From: Sphaerisporangium melleum
GTDB lineage: Bacteria > Actinomycetota > Actinomycetes > Streptosporangiales > Streptosporangiaceae
DNA length: 64,000 bases
Direction of reading: 5' to 3'
Assembly (NCBI RefSeq): GCF_014646695.1
Contig: NZ_BMNT01000006.1
Span: 173,166-237,165 of the forward strand
Made by a program: the position numbers and the translations under genes. The notes under the pieces were generated by a model. The model was not told where the DNA came from and did not search any database. It worked only from the letters and a program-made list of their open reading frames with translations. Below are positions 50,637 through 59,970 of this stretch, one piece after another. The first letter of the stretch is position 1. Each line of letters begins with the position of its first letter.

Positions 50637-52348
50637 GCCGGCCGGCCTCTCTCCTCTTGCTCGCTTTGAGCGGTCCGCCGCCGTTGGGCGTTCCGCCCCT
50701 CTTGACCGCCGCGCCCTTCCGGGGCGGGGTCGCCCGCGGTGCCCATTCCGGTCACCGGCCCTGCGATGACCTCGGTCAGCTCGCCGTCCGGCCAGCGCAG
50801 CATGACCCCCTGCCCGTCGACCAGCTCCGCGCACTCGGCACCGGTCGCGGGGCCCGCGGCCAGGCCGGGGCGGCCCGGCTCGTCGGCGGTGAGCATCGCG
50901 AAGCCGGGGAAGCAGGTCAGCCAGTCCCCCATGGTCGCGGCGCCGGGCCGGGGGACGGCGGCGACGTCCAGCACGGCGCCGCACCCGGACGCCTCGGCGA
51001 GCATGCCGAGCGTGCCGGCGATCCCCGCCATCGAGACGTCCTTGGCCGCCGCCGGACGGGCGGCGGCGACCGCGCCCAGCATCGCGCGCAGCTCGGGGGT
51101 ACGGCGGCCGCTGGTGGAGTCCCACTGCCGCCCGGTGTAGCCGGGGCGCCAGCCGCCGCCGAGGTCGGCGGTCAGCCGCACCCGGTGCCCGGGACGGCCG
51201 CCGCCGCCCGGAACGAGGTGCTCGGCGCGGCCGAGGGCGGTCACCGACAGCGCCGCGGGCACGCCGAGCTGGGTGTGCCCGCCCAGCACCGAGATGTCGT
51301 ACGCCCCGGCCGCGCCGCGCAGCCCGGCGAGCACACGCTCGGCGGCCCGGACATCGCGCGCGCCGAGCGCGTCGAGCAGGCCGACCGGCACCGCGCCCAT
51401 CGCGGCGAGGTCGTTGCAGTTGACCAGCACCGAGCACCAGCCGGCCCACTCGGGGTCGCGCTCCACCATGGCGGGCAGGATCGCGTCGCACGCGGCGACC
51501 AGGTCGCCGCCGGGCACCGGGGCGCCGTCGTCACCGACGTACCCCGGCCCGCCGGGGGCCAGCCCGGCCAGCAGCGAGCCCAGCGGCCGTTTGGTGCTCT
51601 CGGCCAGGGCGGCGATCCGCCCGATCGGCCGGCGCATCAGCAGGTGCGCGGCCCCGGCGACCATCACCGTGCGCACCGTGTGCCAGCCGAGCCGGGCGAA
51701 CATCGCCTCGGCGCGCGGCTGCACGGTCGCCTCGAAGCGCAGCGCACCCGCGGCCTCGGCCCGCGCGCAGGCGGCCCGGACCAGCGCGGGCCCGATGCCG
51801 GCCCAGCCCCGCTCGGCGGGGTCGACGGCCAGGCGCCCGCCCCGCCACCAGCCGATGTCCGGCCCGCCGGTCGCCGGGCCGAGCCGGACGCCGCCGAGCA
51901 CGGCGCCCTCCCGGCCCCGAGCGACCAGCACCACGGTGCGCGGGTCGGAGTCGTGCTCGTCCAGGTCGTGGCCCTGGAACAGCCGCTGCTCCTCGACGAA
52001 GACCTTCCTGCGCAGGGCGCGGTAGGCCGCGATCCCGGCCCGGTCGGCCTCCTCGATGATGAAGCGCGGCGGCCGCCGCCCGAGCAGTACCTCGCACACC
52101 GTCCCGCCATCTGCCCGGACCACCGAGCCGTTCGCCACCGGCAGCGGGCGGTCGTTCGTCCGCCGCCCCGGCGAGCCCTCGTACTCGGGCTCCGGGGAGG
52201 AGCCGGACCGGGACGCGAGCGAGGCGCTGGACGGGGGCGCCGGGAAGGCACCGGGTGCCGGGCTGGCACCGGGCCTCGGGGCCGGCGGCGCGCCGAGGAG
52301 CACGACGCCGAGGTCGGAAGTGTCGCCGATCCGGGTCATCGCGGTCAC
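50633..52348 (-). CDS. MSMEG_0567/Sll0787-family protein: GNAT fused to AIR synthase-like domain
   Basis: The 571-aa product starts at GTG 52348, overlapping the radical SAM stop by GTGA. Residues about 100-245 are a GNAT domain (AYRALRRKVFVEEQRLFQGHDLDEHD, VAVDPAERGWAGIGPALVRAAC-like CoA loop). Residues about 260-540 are a PurM/AIR synthase-related domain (GDDGAPVPGGDLVAACDAILPAMVERDP, SVLVNCNDLAAMGA, LGGHTQLGVPAALSVTALG). In many Nit1C clusters these are two genes; in actinobacteria and cyanobacteria they are fused as here. The first 90 residues and last 30 are low-complexity. The reaction is unknown. Confidence 0.92.
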   Translation of the reverse strand: MTAMTRIGDTSDLGVVLLGAPPAPRPGASPAPGAFPAPPSSASLASRSGSSPEPEYEGSPGRRTNDRPLPVANGSVVRADGGTVCEVLLGRRPPRFIIEEADRAGIAAYRALRRKVFVEEQRLFQGHDLDEHDSDPRTVVLVARGREGAVLGGVRLGPATGGPDIGWWRGGRLAVDPAERGWAGIGPALVRAACARAEAAGALRFEATVQPRAEAMFARLGWHTVRTVMVAGAAHLLMRRPIGRIAALAESTKRPLGSLLAGLAPGGPGYVGDDGAPVPGGDLVAACDAILPAMVERDPEWAGWCSVLVNCNDLAAMGAVPVGLLDALGARDVRAAERVLAGLRGAAGAYDISVLGGHTQLGVPAALSVTALGRAEHLVPGGGGRPGHRVRLTADLGGGWRPGYTGRQWDSTSGRRTPELRAMLGAVAAARPAAAKDVSMAGIAGTLGMLAEASGCGAVLDVAAVPRPGAATMGDWLTCFPGFAMLTADEPGRPGLAAGPATGAECAELVDGQGVMLRWPDGELTEVIAGPVTGMGTAGDPAPEGRGGQEGRNAQRRRTAQSEQEERGRPA

Positions 52349-53397
52349 CCGCCGGCCACGGCGAGGGCCGCGCAGGCGCCGCAGGCCGCGCATCCGGCCC
52401 GCTGATCGGCCCCGGTCATCCCGGCCGCGCGCAGCAGCGCCGCGACCTGCTCGGTGACCTCGCGGACCACCCGCGGGGACGGGGCGGGCGCGCCGTCCCG
52501 CCCCGCCAGCGAGCCCTTCATCGGGCGGAAGGGCACCACGAACGGATAGACGCCGCGCCCGATCAGCTCCGCCGCACCTTCGACCAGCTCGCCGGGGTCC
52601 TCGCCGAGACCGACGAGCAGGTACGTGGAGACGCGGTTGCGGCCGAACACCCGTACCGCCTCGTCCCAGGCGGCGTCATATGCCGCCCGCGGCACCGCCG
52701 CCTTGCCGGGGGTCCAGCGGCCCCGCACCCGCTCGTCCAGCGACTCGATGTGGATCCCGATGGCCGTGGCCCCGGCCTCCTTGAGCGTGGTGATCCAGGA
52801 CAGGTCGGCCGGCGGCTCGCACTGCACCTGGACCGGCAGGCCAGGCACCGCCTCCAGCACGGCGCGCACCGACCGGGCCAGCACCCGCGCGCCCCGGTCC
52901 GGCCCGGAGGTCGTACCGGTGGTCATCACCATCTGCCGTACGCCGTCCAGGCGCACGGCCGCCTCGGCGACCTCGGCGAGCTGCGCCGGGGTCTTGGCGG
53001 CGACCGTGGCCCCGGCCCTGAGCGACTCCTCGATGGTGCAGAACCGGCACCGGTCGGCCTCGCCGTACCGGACGCAGGTCTGGACGACGGTGGTGGCCAG
53101 CACGTCCGCGCCGTGCAGCTTCGCGATCTTCTCGTACGGGACGCCGTCCGCGGTGACCAGGTCGTAGAAGCGCGGCCGGCGCACGGCCTGGACGGGAACG
53201 CCCAGATCGGTCTCCCCCAGCCACAGGCTGCCGTCGCGGACGATGTACGGACTGTCGGGGTTCAGCGGGATCGCCGCGCCGGCGCCACCCATGATCAGGT
53301 GGCCGTCGTCGCTCGGTCCGGCTCCGCCCGCGCGGCGCACCGGGGCGTCCGCGCGGACGCCCATGATGGCCACGTCGACCCTGGTACCGACGCTCAC
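52345..53397 (-). CDS. MSMEG_0568-family radical SAM protein
   Basis: The 350-aa product starts at GTG 53397 with GGAGGGCGC upstream. The iron-sulphur motif is atypical in spacing: Cys108-x8-Cys117-x2-Cys120 (TCVRYGEADRCRFCTIEES) rather than CxxxCxxC, as is characteristic of this family. TGTTSGPDRG, VQCEPPADLSWITTLKEAGATAIGIH and the barrel strands follow. The extreme C-terminus has a second Cys group (GCAACGACAAL) that could bind another cluster. It is a core member of Nit1C; the substrate is unknown. Confidence 0.94.
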   Translation of the reverse strand: MSVGTRVDVAIMGVRADAPVRRAGGAGPSDDGHLIMGGAGAAIPLNPDSPYIVRDGSLWLGETDLGVPVQAVRRPRFYDLVTADGVPYEKIAKLHGADVLATTVVQTCVRYGEADRCRFCTIEESLRAGATVAAKTPAQLAEVAEAAVRLDGVRQMVMTTGTTSGPDRGARVLARSVRAVLEAVPGLPVQVQCEPPADLSWITTLKEAGATAIGIHIESLDERVRGRWTPGKAAVPRAAYDAAWDEAVRVFGRNRVSTYLLVGLGEDPGELVEGAAELIGRGVYPFVVPFRPMKGSLAGRDGAPAPSPRVVREVTEQVAALLRAAGMTGADQRAGCAACGACAALAVAGG

Positions 53398-53405
53398 GCG
53401 CCCTC

Positions 53406-53918
53406 CTAGAACATGTAGGTCGAGTTGATGATCGCGCCCTTGCGGGCGTAGTGGATCAGGGCGTCCTGCACGTCCAGCGGGTGGGTGGGGATGACGCCCT
53501 CGATCAGGTCCTCCTCGCGGGCGCCGTGCAGCGACAGCCCGAAGCGGCAGCAGTAGACCTTGCCGCCCTCCGCGATGAAGGTCTTGAGCGAGTTGTTGAT
53601 GTTGTGCTCGCCCGGGAACGCCGAGTTGCCCGTCGTCGGGAAGCCCCGGGTGGCCAGGCAGTTGAGCGAGCCGGGCCCGTAGAAGTAGATGGCCGACTCG
53701 AAGCCCTTCCGCAGCGCCCTGGTCGCCTGCAGGATCGCCACGAAACTGACCGACGACTCGTGCGCGATGCCGTGAACGAGGGTGAAGTAGCTCTCCCCGT
53801 CCTCGGCCTGGTAGTCGGGGAAGACCTTGGTGCCGCCGTAGATGCTGGTGCCTTCGGGCAGCGACGGGTGCGGGATCTCCGTGAGGCTCTGCTTCTCGAG
53901 GTCGGTCAGTTCGGACAT
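53406..53918 (-). CDS. MSMEG_0572/Sll0783-family nitrogen-starvation response protein
   Basis: The 170-aa product starts at ATG 53918; an ATG two codons earlier touches the AAGGAG ribosome site and cannot be the start. Family features: GTKVFPDYQAEDGESYFTLVHGIAHESSVSFVAILQATRALRKGFESAIYFYGPGSLNC, GEHNINNSL and KVYCCRFGLSLHG. The Synechocystis homologue Sll0783 is strongly induced by nitrogen starvation. It is the first gene of the downstream Nit1C block; the 260 bp upstream contain two CACGTG palindromes (53970-53975 and 54009-54014) and presumably the promoter. Confidence 0.94.
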   Translation of the reverse strand: MSELTDLEKQSLTEIPHPSLPEGTSIYGGTKVFPDYQAEDGESYFTLVHGIAHESSVSFVAILQATRALRKGFESAIYFYGPGSLNCLATRGFPTTGNSAFPGEHNINNSLKTFIAEGGKVYCCRFGLSLHGAREEDLIEGVIPTHPLDVQDALIHYARKGAIINSTYMF

Positions 53919-54177
53919 GGGCATCTCCTTGTCGAGACAGGTGGGCGGCTGGTGTGTTACCGGGGTGCACACGTGGTACGTCGGGCACGGCGGCCGGGAA
54001 GGCGATGCCACGTGGTGTGCGGGTGATTCGTCGGTGGCTGCCGGAACAGGTGCCGTCGTACCGGCCTGGCGATGTCGCAACGGCGGATCCCGGCTCGGTT
54101 CCGATTCGCGGGGCAGGCCGGTACGCGTTCGGTTCGGGGTCGGGTACGGGTTCGGCCGGCGCGAGGCCGGGCGCGGG

Positions 54178-54993
54178 TCAGCCGTAGAGCTTGTCGAAGG
54201 TGTCGTGGAACATCAGCCGGGCAAGCTCGCCGTCGCCGACCGCCGCGCCGAGCCGGGCCCGCTCGCCGGTGTAGTCCCCCCAGGGCTCGTCGCTGGCGAA
54301 CAGGACCCGGTCGTGGCCGGCACCGCGCCGCTCGATCTCGGCCGCCAGCCAGCGCGGCGTGAAACCGATGGCCCACGACAGGTCGGTGTAGACCCGTTTG
54401 CCGGCGTCGATCCAGTCGAAGAACCGCGAGCCGGCCAGCTTGATGTGGCCGCTCATCCCGCCGCCGAAGTGCACCAGGTGGATCGCCACCGCGTCGCCGT
54501 ACCACTCCACCAGGTGCCCCACCTCGTCGATGTCGGAGGCGGCGCCGGGCGAGGTGTGCACGTGGACGACCAGGTCGTGGGCGCGGGCGGTGGCGAAGAT
54601 CAGGTCCAGCGCGGGACGGCAGCCGGTGTCGGTGGGCCGGCCGCCGAGCAGGAAGCTCAGCTTGAGCGCCCGCACGCCGGGCTCACCCGCCAGCGCCAGC
54701 GCCGCCGCGGTGCGCTCGGCGTCCTGCGGGCGGGGCGAGACCCACAGCCCGCAGCGAAGGCGTTCGTCGCGGGTCGCCGCCTCCAGGACCAGCTCGTTGA
54801 ACCCGAAGGCGATGGCCGGGTCGGGTACGCCGTAGTTCGGCAGCACCAGCGCCCGCTCGGTGCCCTCGGCGTACAGGTCGTCCAGCAGGGCGTCCACGGT
54901 GGCCCGGGCGGTCACGTCCGGCCGGACGGGCGGGCCGCCGTAGAAGGGGTAGGCGGGGAGCACGCCGAGGTGGCGGTGGGCGTCGTAGACCAC
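54178..54993 (-). CDS. Amidohydrolase-family (TIM-barrel metal hydrolase) protein in the Nit1C cluster
   Basis: The 271-aa product starts at GTG 54993, 3 bp after the oxidoreductase stop. It has the amidohydrolase_2 layout: metal pair His-x-His in VYDAHRHLG, His in LVVHVHTSPG, His in AIHLVHFGGG and the final Asp in VLFASDEPWGDY. The family includes decarboxylases and lactonases of the ACMSD type as well as hydrolases. It is encoded in many actinobacterial Nit1C loci but is not among the core genes. The reaction is unknown. Confidence 0.88.
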   Translation of the reverse strand: MVYDAHRHLGVLPAYPFYGGPPVRPDVTARATVDALLDDLYAEGTERALVLPNYGVPDPAIAFGFNELVLEAATRDERLRCGLWVSPRPQDAERTAAALALAGEPGVRALKLSFLLGGRPTDTGCRPALDLIFATARAHDLVVHVHTSPGAASDIDEVGHLVEWYGDAVAIHLVHFGGGMSGHIKLAGSRFFDWIDAGKRVYTDLSWAIGFTPRWLAAEIERRGAGHDRVLFASDEPWGDYTGERARLGAAVGDGELARLMFHDTFDKLYG

Positions 54994-54996
54994 GGC

Positions 54997-56493
54997 TCAG
55001 CTCCCCAGCAGCTCGGGGTGGATGAAGTACCTTCCGGGATCCTCGACACCGCCGGCGCTCCCGCCGGCTCCGTCGAGCACCCCGATCCGCTCCGCCCGGC
55101 CGATGCCACCGGCCGCGCCGGCTCCGGACGGGGTACGCGGCCGTGGCGGTGCCGGCGCCCGGACCGCGGGAGACCCGGACCACGAGCCGATCCGGCCGGC
55201 CAGGTGCTCGGCGTCGGCGCCGACGCCGGAGAACCGGCCCGACCCCCACGTGTGCTGCCACGGCAGGCCGAGGAAGTACAGCCCCGGGACCGGCGTGACC
55301 CCGCGCTCGTGCACCGGACGCCCGGCGCCGTCGAAGACCGGCACGGTGATCCACCGGTAATCGGCGCGGAACCCGGTACACCAGATCACCGAGGTGACCC
55401 GGCTCGCGTCCAGCCGGGCCGGCGGCCCGTCCTCCGGCTCCCACACCGGCCGGTAGCGCGGCTCGGCCGGCGCCGTGATGCCGTGCGCGGAGATGAAGGC
55501 GTCGATGGCGTCCTTGATGCTCTCGGACACCGCGTCGGCGTGGTCGAGGTCGCGCCGCAGATCGGCCCCGAAGGTGATGACCCCGTCCTCGACCCCGGCG
55601 AGCCTGCCGTACAGGCGCATCCCGTCACGCGCGAAGGCCCGCAGGTCGATGTCGCGCCCGCCGTCCCGGCCGGTCACGTAGTGATTGGCGCGGGCCCGCA
55701 CGGCCTGCGGGTCGTCGAAGGAGGTCACCGGCCGGTCGTAGTGGCCCATCAGGTCGAGCCAGGCCACCACGTCCCGGCCCCGGTAGAAGCGGGCGACCCG
55801 GGGCGCCGACCCGACCGCGAGGTGGACCCGGCGGCCGTCCAGGTGCAGGTCCTCGGCGATCTGGCAGCCGGACTGGCCGCTGCCCACGACCAGCACCTCC
55901 CCCGGCGGGAGCTGGGAAGAGTTGCGGTAGTCGCCCGAGTGGAGCTGGGTGATGTGCGGCGGGAACCGTTCGGCGATCCGCGGGACCACCGGCACCTGGT
56001 ACGGCCCGGTCGCCACCACCACCTGCCCGGCGGTGAAGGCGCCGCCGTCGGTACGCACCTCGAAGCCGTCCGCGGTGGCCGACAGCCGGGTGGCGGTGAC
56101 CCCTTCGAGCACGGGCGGGCCGAACGAGGCGGCGTAGTCCTCGACGTACCGGACGATCTCGTCGCGCCGCATGAACCCGTCCGGCTCGTCCCCGGCGTAG
56201 GGGAAGCCCGGCAGCCGGCACTGCCAGTTCGGCGTGACCAGGCAGAACGAGTCCCACCTGCGGGAACGCCACTCGTGGCCGATGCGGTGGCGCTCCAGCA
56301 CCACGTGGTCCACGCCGCGCCGCGTGAGGTGGTGGCTCATCGCCAGCCCGGCCTGCCCGCCGCCGACGACCACGACCGCGTGGTGCCCGCCGGCGAGCGC
56401 GCCCGTCCCGTCTCCGGCCTCGGCCCGGCCGCCGGCGTACTCCTGCCCGTCGCCGTGCGCCCGCTCGCCCGTCCCGTCCGCGCCGCCGCTCAC
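54997..56493 (-). CDS. MSMEG_0569-family flavin-dependent oxidoreductase
   Basis: The 498-aa product starts at GTG 56493 in a GTGA overlap with the 0570 gene. After a 35-residue low-complexity leader, FAD binding is shown by [17 protein letters not shown] and NADPH binding by [17 protein letters not shown]; the [12 protein letters not shown] and [22 protein letters not shown] motifs are typical of this group. It resembles N-hydroxylating and class B monooxygenases. In Nit1C it is the presumed oxidant in making or modifying the nitrile-containing compound (inference). The C-terminal 70 residues are Pro/Gly-rich. Confidence 0.93.
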   Translation of the reverse strand: MSGGADGTGERAHGDGQEYAGGRAEAGDGTGALAGGHHAVVVVGGGQAGLAMSHHLTRRGVDHVVLERHRIGHEWRSRRWDSFCLVTPNWQCRLPGFPYAGDEPDGFMRRDEIVRYVEDYAASFGPPVLEGVTATRLSATADGFEVRTDGGAFTAGQVVVATGPYQVPVVPRIAERFPPHITQLHSGDYRNSSQLPPGEVLVVGSGQSGCQIAEDLHLDGRRVHLAVGSAPRVARFYRGRDVVAWLDLMGHYDRPVTSFDDPQAVRARANHYVTGRDGGRDIDLRAFARDGMRLYGRLAGVEDGVITFGADLRRDLDHADAVSESIKDAIDAFISAHGITAPAEPRYRPVWEPEDGPPARLDASRVTSVIWCTGFRADYRWITVPVFDGAGRPVHERGVTPVPGLYFLGLPWQHTWGSGRFSGVGADAEHLAGRIGSWSGSPAVRAPAPPRPRTPSGAGAAGGIGRAERIGVLDGAGGSAGGVEDPGRYFIHPELLGS

Positions 56494-56771
56494 CGCTCGA
56501 ACCTCTCGACGGTGACCGAGCCCTCACCGGCGAACCCGGCGGCCTTGTCCTCGATCTCGGCGATCTGCTGGGAGGCGCTCGTACAGAAAAAACCGTATTT
56601 CTCCCGCACCCGCTCCCCCGCGATGCGCAGCGCCCGCCCGCTCAGGTCGACGAACTCCGTCACCGGATAGGACTGCTCCGGCCGCAGGAAGTCGGCGATG
56701 ACGAGGGAGGGGGAATAGCAGCGCGAGCGCGAACCGTCGGGCCATCTGACCTGGAAGTACATCTCGGGCAC
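56490..56771 (-). CDS. MSMEG_0570-family nitrogen-starvation response protein
   Basis: The 93-aa product starts at GTG 56771 with AAGGAGG five bases upstream, giving the family N-terminus [13 protein letters not shown]. The conserved core is [58 protein letters not shown]. It is the first gene of the upstream Nit1C block (0570, 0569, amidohydrolase). Function is unknown; homologues respond to nitrogen limitation. Confidence 0.93.
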   Translation of the reverse strand: MPEMYFQVRWPDGSRSRCYSPSLVIADFLRPEQSYPVTEFVDLSGRALRIAGERVREKYGFFCTSASQQIAEIEDKAAGFAGEGSVTVERFER

Positions 56772-57033
56772 GCCGGCCTCCTTGAGGAAGGTGACCCACC
56801 GGACCCGCGGTGGTCACTGCCCAGAGTCCATCCGGCCGGGGTTTCCGACCTGTGGCATCCGGAACAAAACCGGGTAACCGCACACGCACTCTCCGCCACA
56901 TCCGGCTATGACGCCCCCGAATCACCCCCGCCCCCGCCCCGTCACGCCCCGTACACCGGGCGGGCGCGCCGCCCGGCTCCCCGTGCGGCGCGCCATATGG
57001 TGACCCGGCGAGTGGCCGTCGAGGCCGGTCGGG

Positions 57034-57387
57034 TCAGGCGAGATCGGCGGCGTACACCGAGACGTCGACCTGCTCGGCCGGGCCGAAGCCCATGGCATCG
57101 GCCAGCTTGCGGTAGCGCTCGGCCTCGTCGTGCCGGCTGCGGCGCTCAAGCGTCCGGGCCAGCGCCTCGTACGCCCAGCCGTTGGCCGGGTCCAGCTCCA
57201 GCAGCCGGCGGAAGGTCTCCTCGGCGCGGCCGAGCTGGGCGCTGTGGAAGTAGGCCCGCGCCAGCAGCTCGACGGCCGCCCGGTTCCCCGGCTCGGCGTC
57301 CACGATCGGCGTGAGGATGCGCGCCGCCTCGGCGTAGTCCTTCGCCTCGAAGAAGAGGCACCCGCGCTGGTACTCCTCGTAGCTCAT
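57034..57387 (-). CDS. Small TPR-repeat protein
   Basis: The 117-aa product consists of about three tetratricopeptide repeats: YQRGCLFFEAKDYAEAARILTPIVDAEPGN, VELLARAYFHSAQLGRAEETFRRLLELDPAN and WAYEALARTLERRSRHDEAERYRKLADAMG. ATG 57387 is preceded by GGGAGAGG. Such proteins are adaptors; no partner is evident. A gap of 262 bp separates it from the Nit1C block on the same strand. Confidence 0.88.
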   Translation of the reverse strand: MSYEEYQRGCLFFEAKDYAEAARILTPIVDAEPGNRAAVELLARAYFHSAQLGRAEETFRRLLELDPANGWAYEALARTLERRSRHDEAERYRKLADAMGFGPAEQVDVSVYAADLA

Positions 57388-57613
57388 CGACCTCTCCCTT
57401 CACGGCGCCCAGCCCTACGCTCGACGCCGCCGCCCCCTCAACACCACCACCCGCGTCCCTCTTCCCGCCCGAACGACGGCAGCCCTTTCCGCTTCGCACT
57501 CCGCGAGCGCCTCCTCCGCTTCTCCTGCTCGCCGATGTGCCCGCCTTCGCCGCAGAGATCCGCCAGGCCTTTGAAGTCGCGCGTCGTACGAGGGTGGTGG
57601 TTAGCATTTCGGT

Positions 57614-58030
57614 GTGACGCCCCGTGAACTGGCCGACGCCTACCTTGCGGCGTTGGGTGATGGAGATCTGGACGGCATCCTGCGGCTTTTCACCCCCGAT
57701 GGCATGGTGCGTTCTCCCTTGTACGGGCCCATGCCGGCGGCGGAGTTCTATCCGGCGGTCCTGGCCGACACCTCGGCCTCGCACCTGACGCTGCGCGGGG
57801 TGACCACGGGTGAGACGGCCACTGGCGAGACGCTGGTGAACGTGTGGTTCCACTACGACTGGCGGCTGGCCAACGGCGACGCGGCGCCGTTCGACGTGGT
57901 CGATGTCCTGGAGCTGGACGCGCAGAGCCGGGTCGCCGTGCTGAACATCGTGTACGACACGGTGGACGTGCGCCCCGCCTACGAGAAGGCGATCGGCCGC
58001 CCATCCTGGCGAGCCGCCGGCGACGGCTGA
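57614..58030 (+). CDS. NTF2-like (SnoaL) family protein
   Basis: The 138-aa product starts at GTG 57614. The fold is clear from the N-terminal helix LADAYLAALGDGDLDGILRLFTPDGMVRSPLYG, the middle HLTLRGVTTGE and the strands TLVNVWFHYDWRLANGDAAPFDVVDVLELDAQSRVAVLNIVYDT. The ligand or reaction is unknown. It is divergent from the TPR gene, 226 bp away. Confidence 0.85.
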   Translation: MTPRELADAYLAALGDGDLDGILRLFTPDGMVRSPLYGPMPAAEFYPAVLADTSASHLTLRGVTTGETATGETLVNVWFHYDWRLANGDAAPFDVVDVLELDAQSRVAVLNIVYDTVDVRPAYEKAIGRPSWRAAGDG

Positions 58031-58229
58031 GCAGCGACCGGATTTCTGCGCGGAGGGCCGCTTCCACGGTCTCCTCGAATGCCTTATACGCGAGGGCGCG
58101 AGGGCTTGCGGGTACCGCCGAGGATGCCGCGCGGAACGCGCAGTTTTCCCTAGTGGCGGGCGGCGGGAGGTGCCAGAGTGCCAGGCGGTACATTTCGGAC
58201 CGACACGATCCACCCTTAGGAGACCGTTC

Positions 58230-58997
58230 ATGCTGCGCCCGCTCGCCGCCGCCGCGCTCACCGCGTTCTGCGTCCCGGCCCTGTTCACCTCCTCCGCCGA
58301 CGCGTCCGCCACGTCCACGAGCACCGCGAGTTCCGCGACGCCCACGGCGGTCTACGGGTTCGCCTGGGCGGACGGGACCGGCGTTCTGCGCGTCCTGCCG
58401 GTCAAGGCCACCCTGAACCGGCGGAGCGGCCCGCCGCGCTACACCTTCTCCCCCATCCCGGGAGCCAAGGAGCGGCGGATCGACTACTCACGCGCCGAGT
58501 TCCGCAGGGTCACCTCCGCCTGCGACCTGAAGGAGACCGAGGGAGTCGTCAAGGTCGACGCCAAGGGCCTGGGCACCACCCGGTGCAAGCCCGCGGACCT
58601 GGCCTTCGCGCTCGGCCTCGGCCCCACGCCGGTCAAGATCTCGCTGGGCGCGAAGAAGCGCGTCTACGAGGTCCTCGCCCTGCCCGGCTCGTCGAAGACC
58701 GCCTACGGCACGATCAGGCGGGTGAACGACACGACCGTCCTGTTCACCAGGGGCAAGAAGTCGATCAGGCTGGGCTACACGGCCCTGACGTTCACCCGTA
58801 CCACCCGCTCGTGCGGCTCCCCCTGGCTGGCCGACCGGTCCAACGCCCAGAAGAACGGTCTCGGCCGCAAGGACTGCACCGGCGCGGACTTCACCAAGGC
58901 CCTGAAGGCGCTGAAGCGCCCGGTTCTCGCGAAGATCGACTACACCTCGCTGAGCAACCAACTCAACCAGGTCTGGGAATTCACCCCCGCGCGCTGA
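58230..58997 (+). CDS. Secreted protein with an internal two-fold repeat, function unknown
   Basis: The 255-aa product starts at ATG 58230 with TTAGGAGA upstream. A signal peptide (PLAAAALTAFCVPALFTSSADASA) is followed by two related halves of about 90 residues. Each contains a Cys, then GLG...C..ADF/AD-LA..AL and PV..KI: first SACDL to GLGTTRCKPADLAFALGLGPTPVKISL, then RSCGS to GLGRKDCTGADFTKALKALKRPVLAKIDY. One disulphide per half is likely. No family is recognised. Confidence 0.72.
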   Translation: MLRPLAAAALTAFCVPALFTSSADASATSTSTASSATPTAVYGFAWADGTGVLRVLPVKATLNRRSGPPRYTFSPIPGAKERRIDYSRAEFRRVTSACDLKETEGVVKVDAKGLGTTRCKPADLAFALGLGPTPVKISLGAKKRVYEVLALPGSSKTAYGTIRRVNDTTVLFTRGKKSIRLGYTALTFTRTTRSCGSPWLADRSNAQKNGLGRKDCTGADFTKALKALKRPVLAKIDYTSLSNQLNQVWEFTPAR

Positions 58998-59358
58998 GGG
59001 CCATCTCATCGATCACCCCGGCCCGCGGAGCATGGCTTCGGCGGGCCGGGTCCCCGCACGACATGTCCCGTGCTTCCGGATCTGGCGCGACGCGCGTACT
59101 CGCGCGAGGGCTATCCGCCTGCCGCCGGCCTCCCGCCGGGGCGACTGCCAAGAACCCGCGGTGACAACCGGATGGCCTCGGCCCGACCCGGGTGGCGAGT
59201 CCGAATAGAGATGACCGAAAAGCTCGTTCAAATCCCCCAATTCGGGCAGGATGCATCACATTTCGGGCTAAATTGGCCTTGCATTTGCCTGATGGCTAAT
59301 CAAAGATGAGGTGCCGCTTTCGACGGGGGAAGCGGCCATCCATCGCCATGGGGGCACC
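58998..59358. other. 360-bp intergenic region, no gene seen
   Basis: It separates two secreted-protein genes on the same strand. GC falls in 59200-59310, where a promoter for the right-hand gene is likely. No hairpin with a U tract or conserved RNA was found. Confidence 0.5.
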
Positions 59359-59796
59359 ATGATCAAGGGTTTGACCGGCACGTTTTTGGCGGTCACGGCC
59401 GCGGCCGGGTTCATCGCTCTCGCACCGACGGCGGCCTCGGCGTCCACAGCCGGGCAGAGCGCGCCGGCATCGGTCACCACGACCCAGAAGCAACTGATCG
59501 ACTACAAGATCTCCTTCGGTACGTGCAAGAGGACCTGCCACGTAAAGGTGCGGATCAAGAACATCTCCCGTAAGCAGCTCTACAGCGTCAACCTGACCGT
59601 CCGGCTCTACGTCAACGGCACGAAGGTCGGCACCTGTACGGACTACGTCGGCAGCATCCGCCCCAGAGGGGTCCGTTCGGCCGGGTGCACCGTACGCACG
59701 GCGAAGCTCGCCGGCATGTGGAACCGCTACGACGACGGCGAGATCAACTTCAACACCCGGGCCAAGACCAGGGTCAACTACCGGTACTACGCCTGA
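59359..59796 (+). CDS. Small secreted protein of unknown function
   Basis: The 145-aa product starts at ATG 59359 with GGGGGCACC upstream. A signal peptide (IKGLTGTFLAVTAAAGFIALAPTAASA) leads to a basic beta-rich domain with four Cys (FGTCKRTCHVKVRIKN, VGTCTDYVG, AGCTVRTAK), consistent with two disulphides, ending NTRAKTRVNYRYYA. The pattern resembles small actinomycete exoproteins of the Ig-like type; no family is recognised. Confidence 0.75.
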   Translation: MIKGLTGTFLAVTAAAGFIALAPTAASASTAGQSAPASVTTTQKQLIDYKISFGTCKRTCHVKVRIKNISRKQLYSVNLTVRLYVNGTKVGTCTDYVGSIRPRGVRSAGCTVRTAKLAGMWNRYDDGEINFNTRAKTRVNYRYYA

Positions 59797-59970
59797 CCCA
59801 CGGGCAGGGGGCGGGCCCGGCTCCGCTCCCTGACCATCCGGCCGCACATGTTCGCGCGTTGCGGGCCGCCACGTACCCCTGATCACCGGGCCATCACCGC
59901 GCTCGCGGCAGCGCGCAGCCCGTTGAAACGGCACCGCTTCCCTCCGCGGCCGTCAGGGGGCGGCTCGATG

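Noticed and set aside
53842-56670. 942-codon plus-strand frame
   Set aside because: Antisense to three Nit1C genes that have clear family matches.
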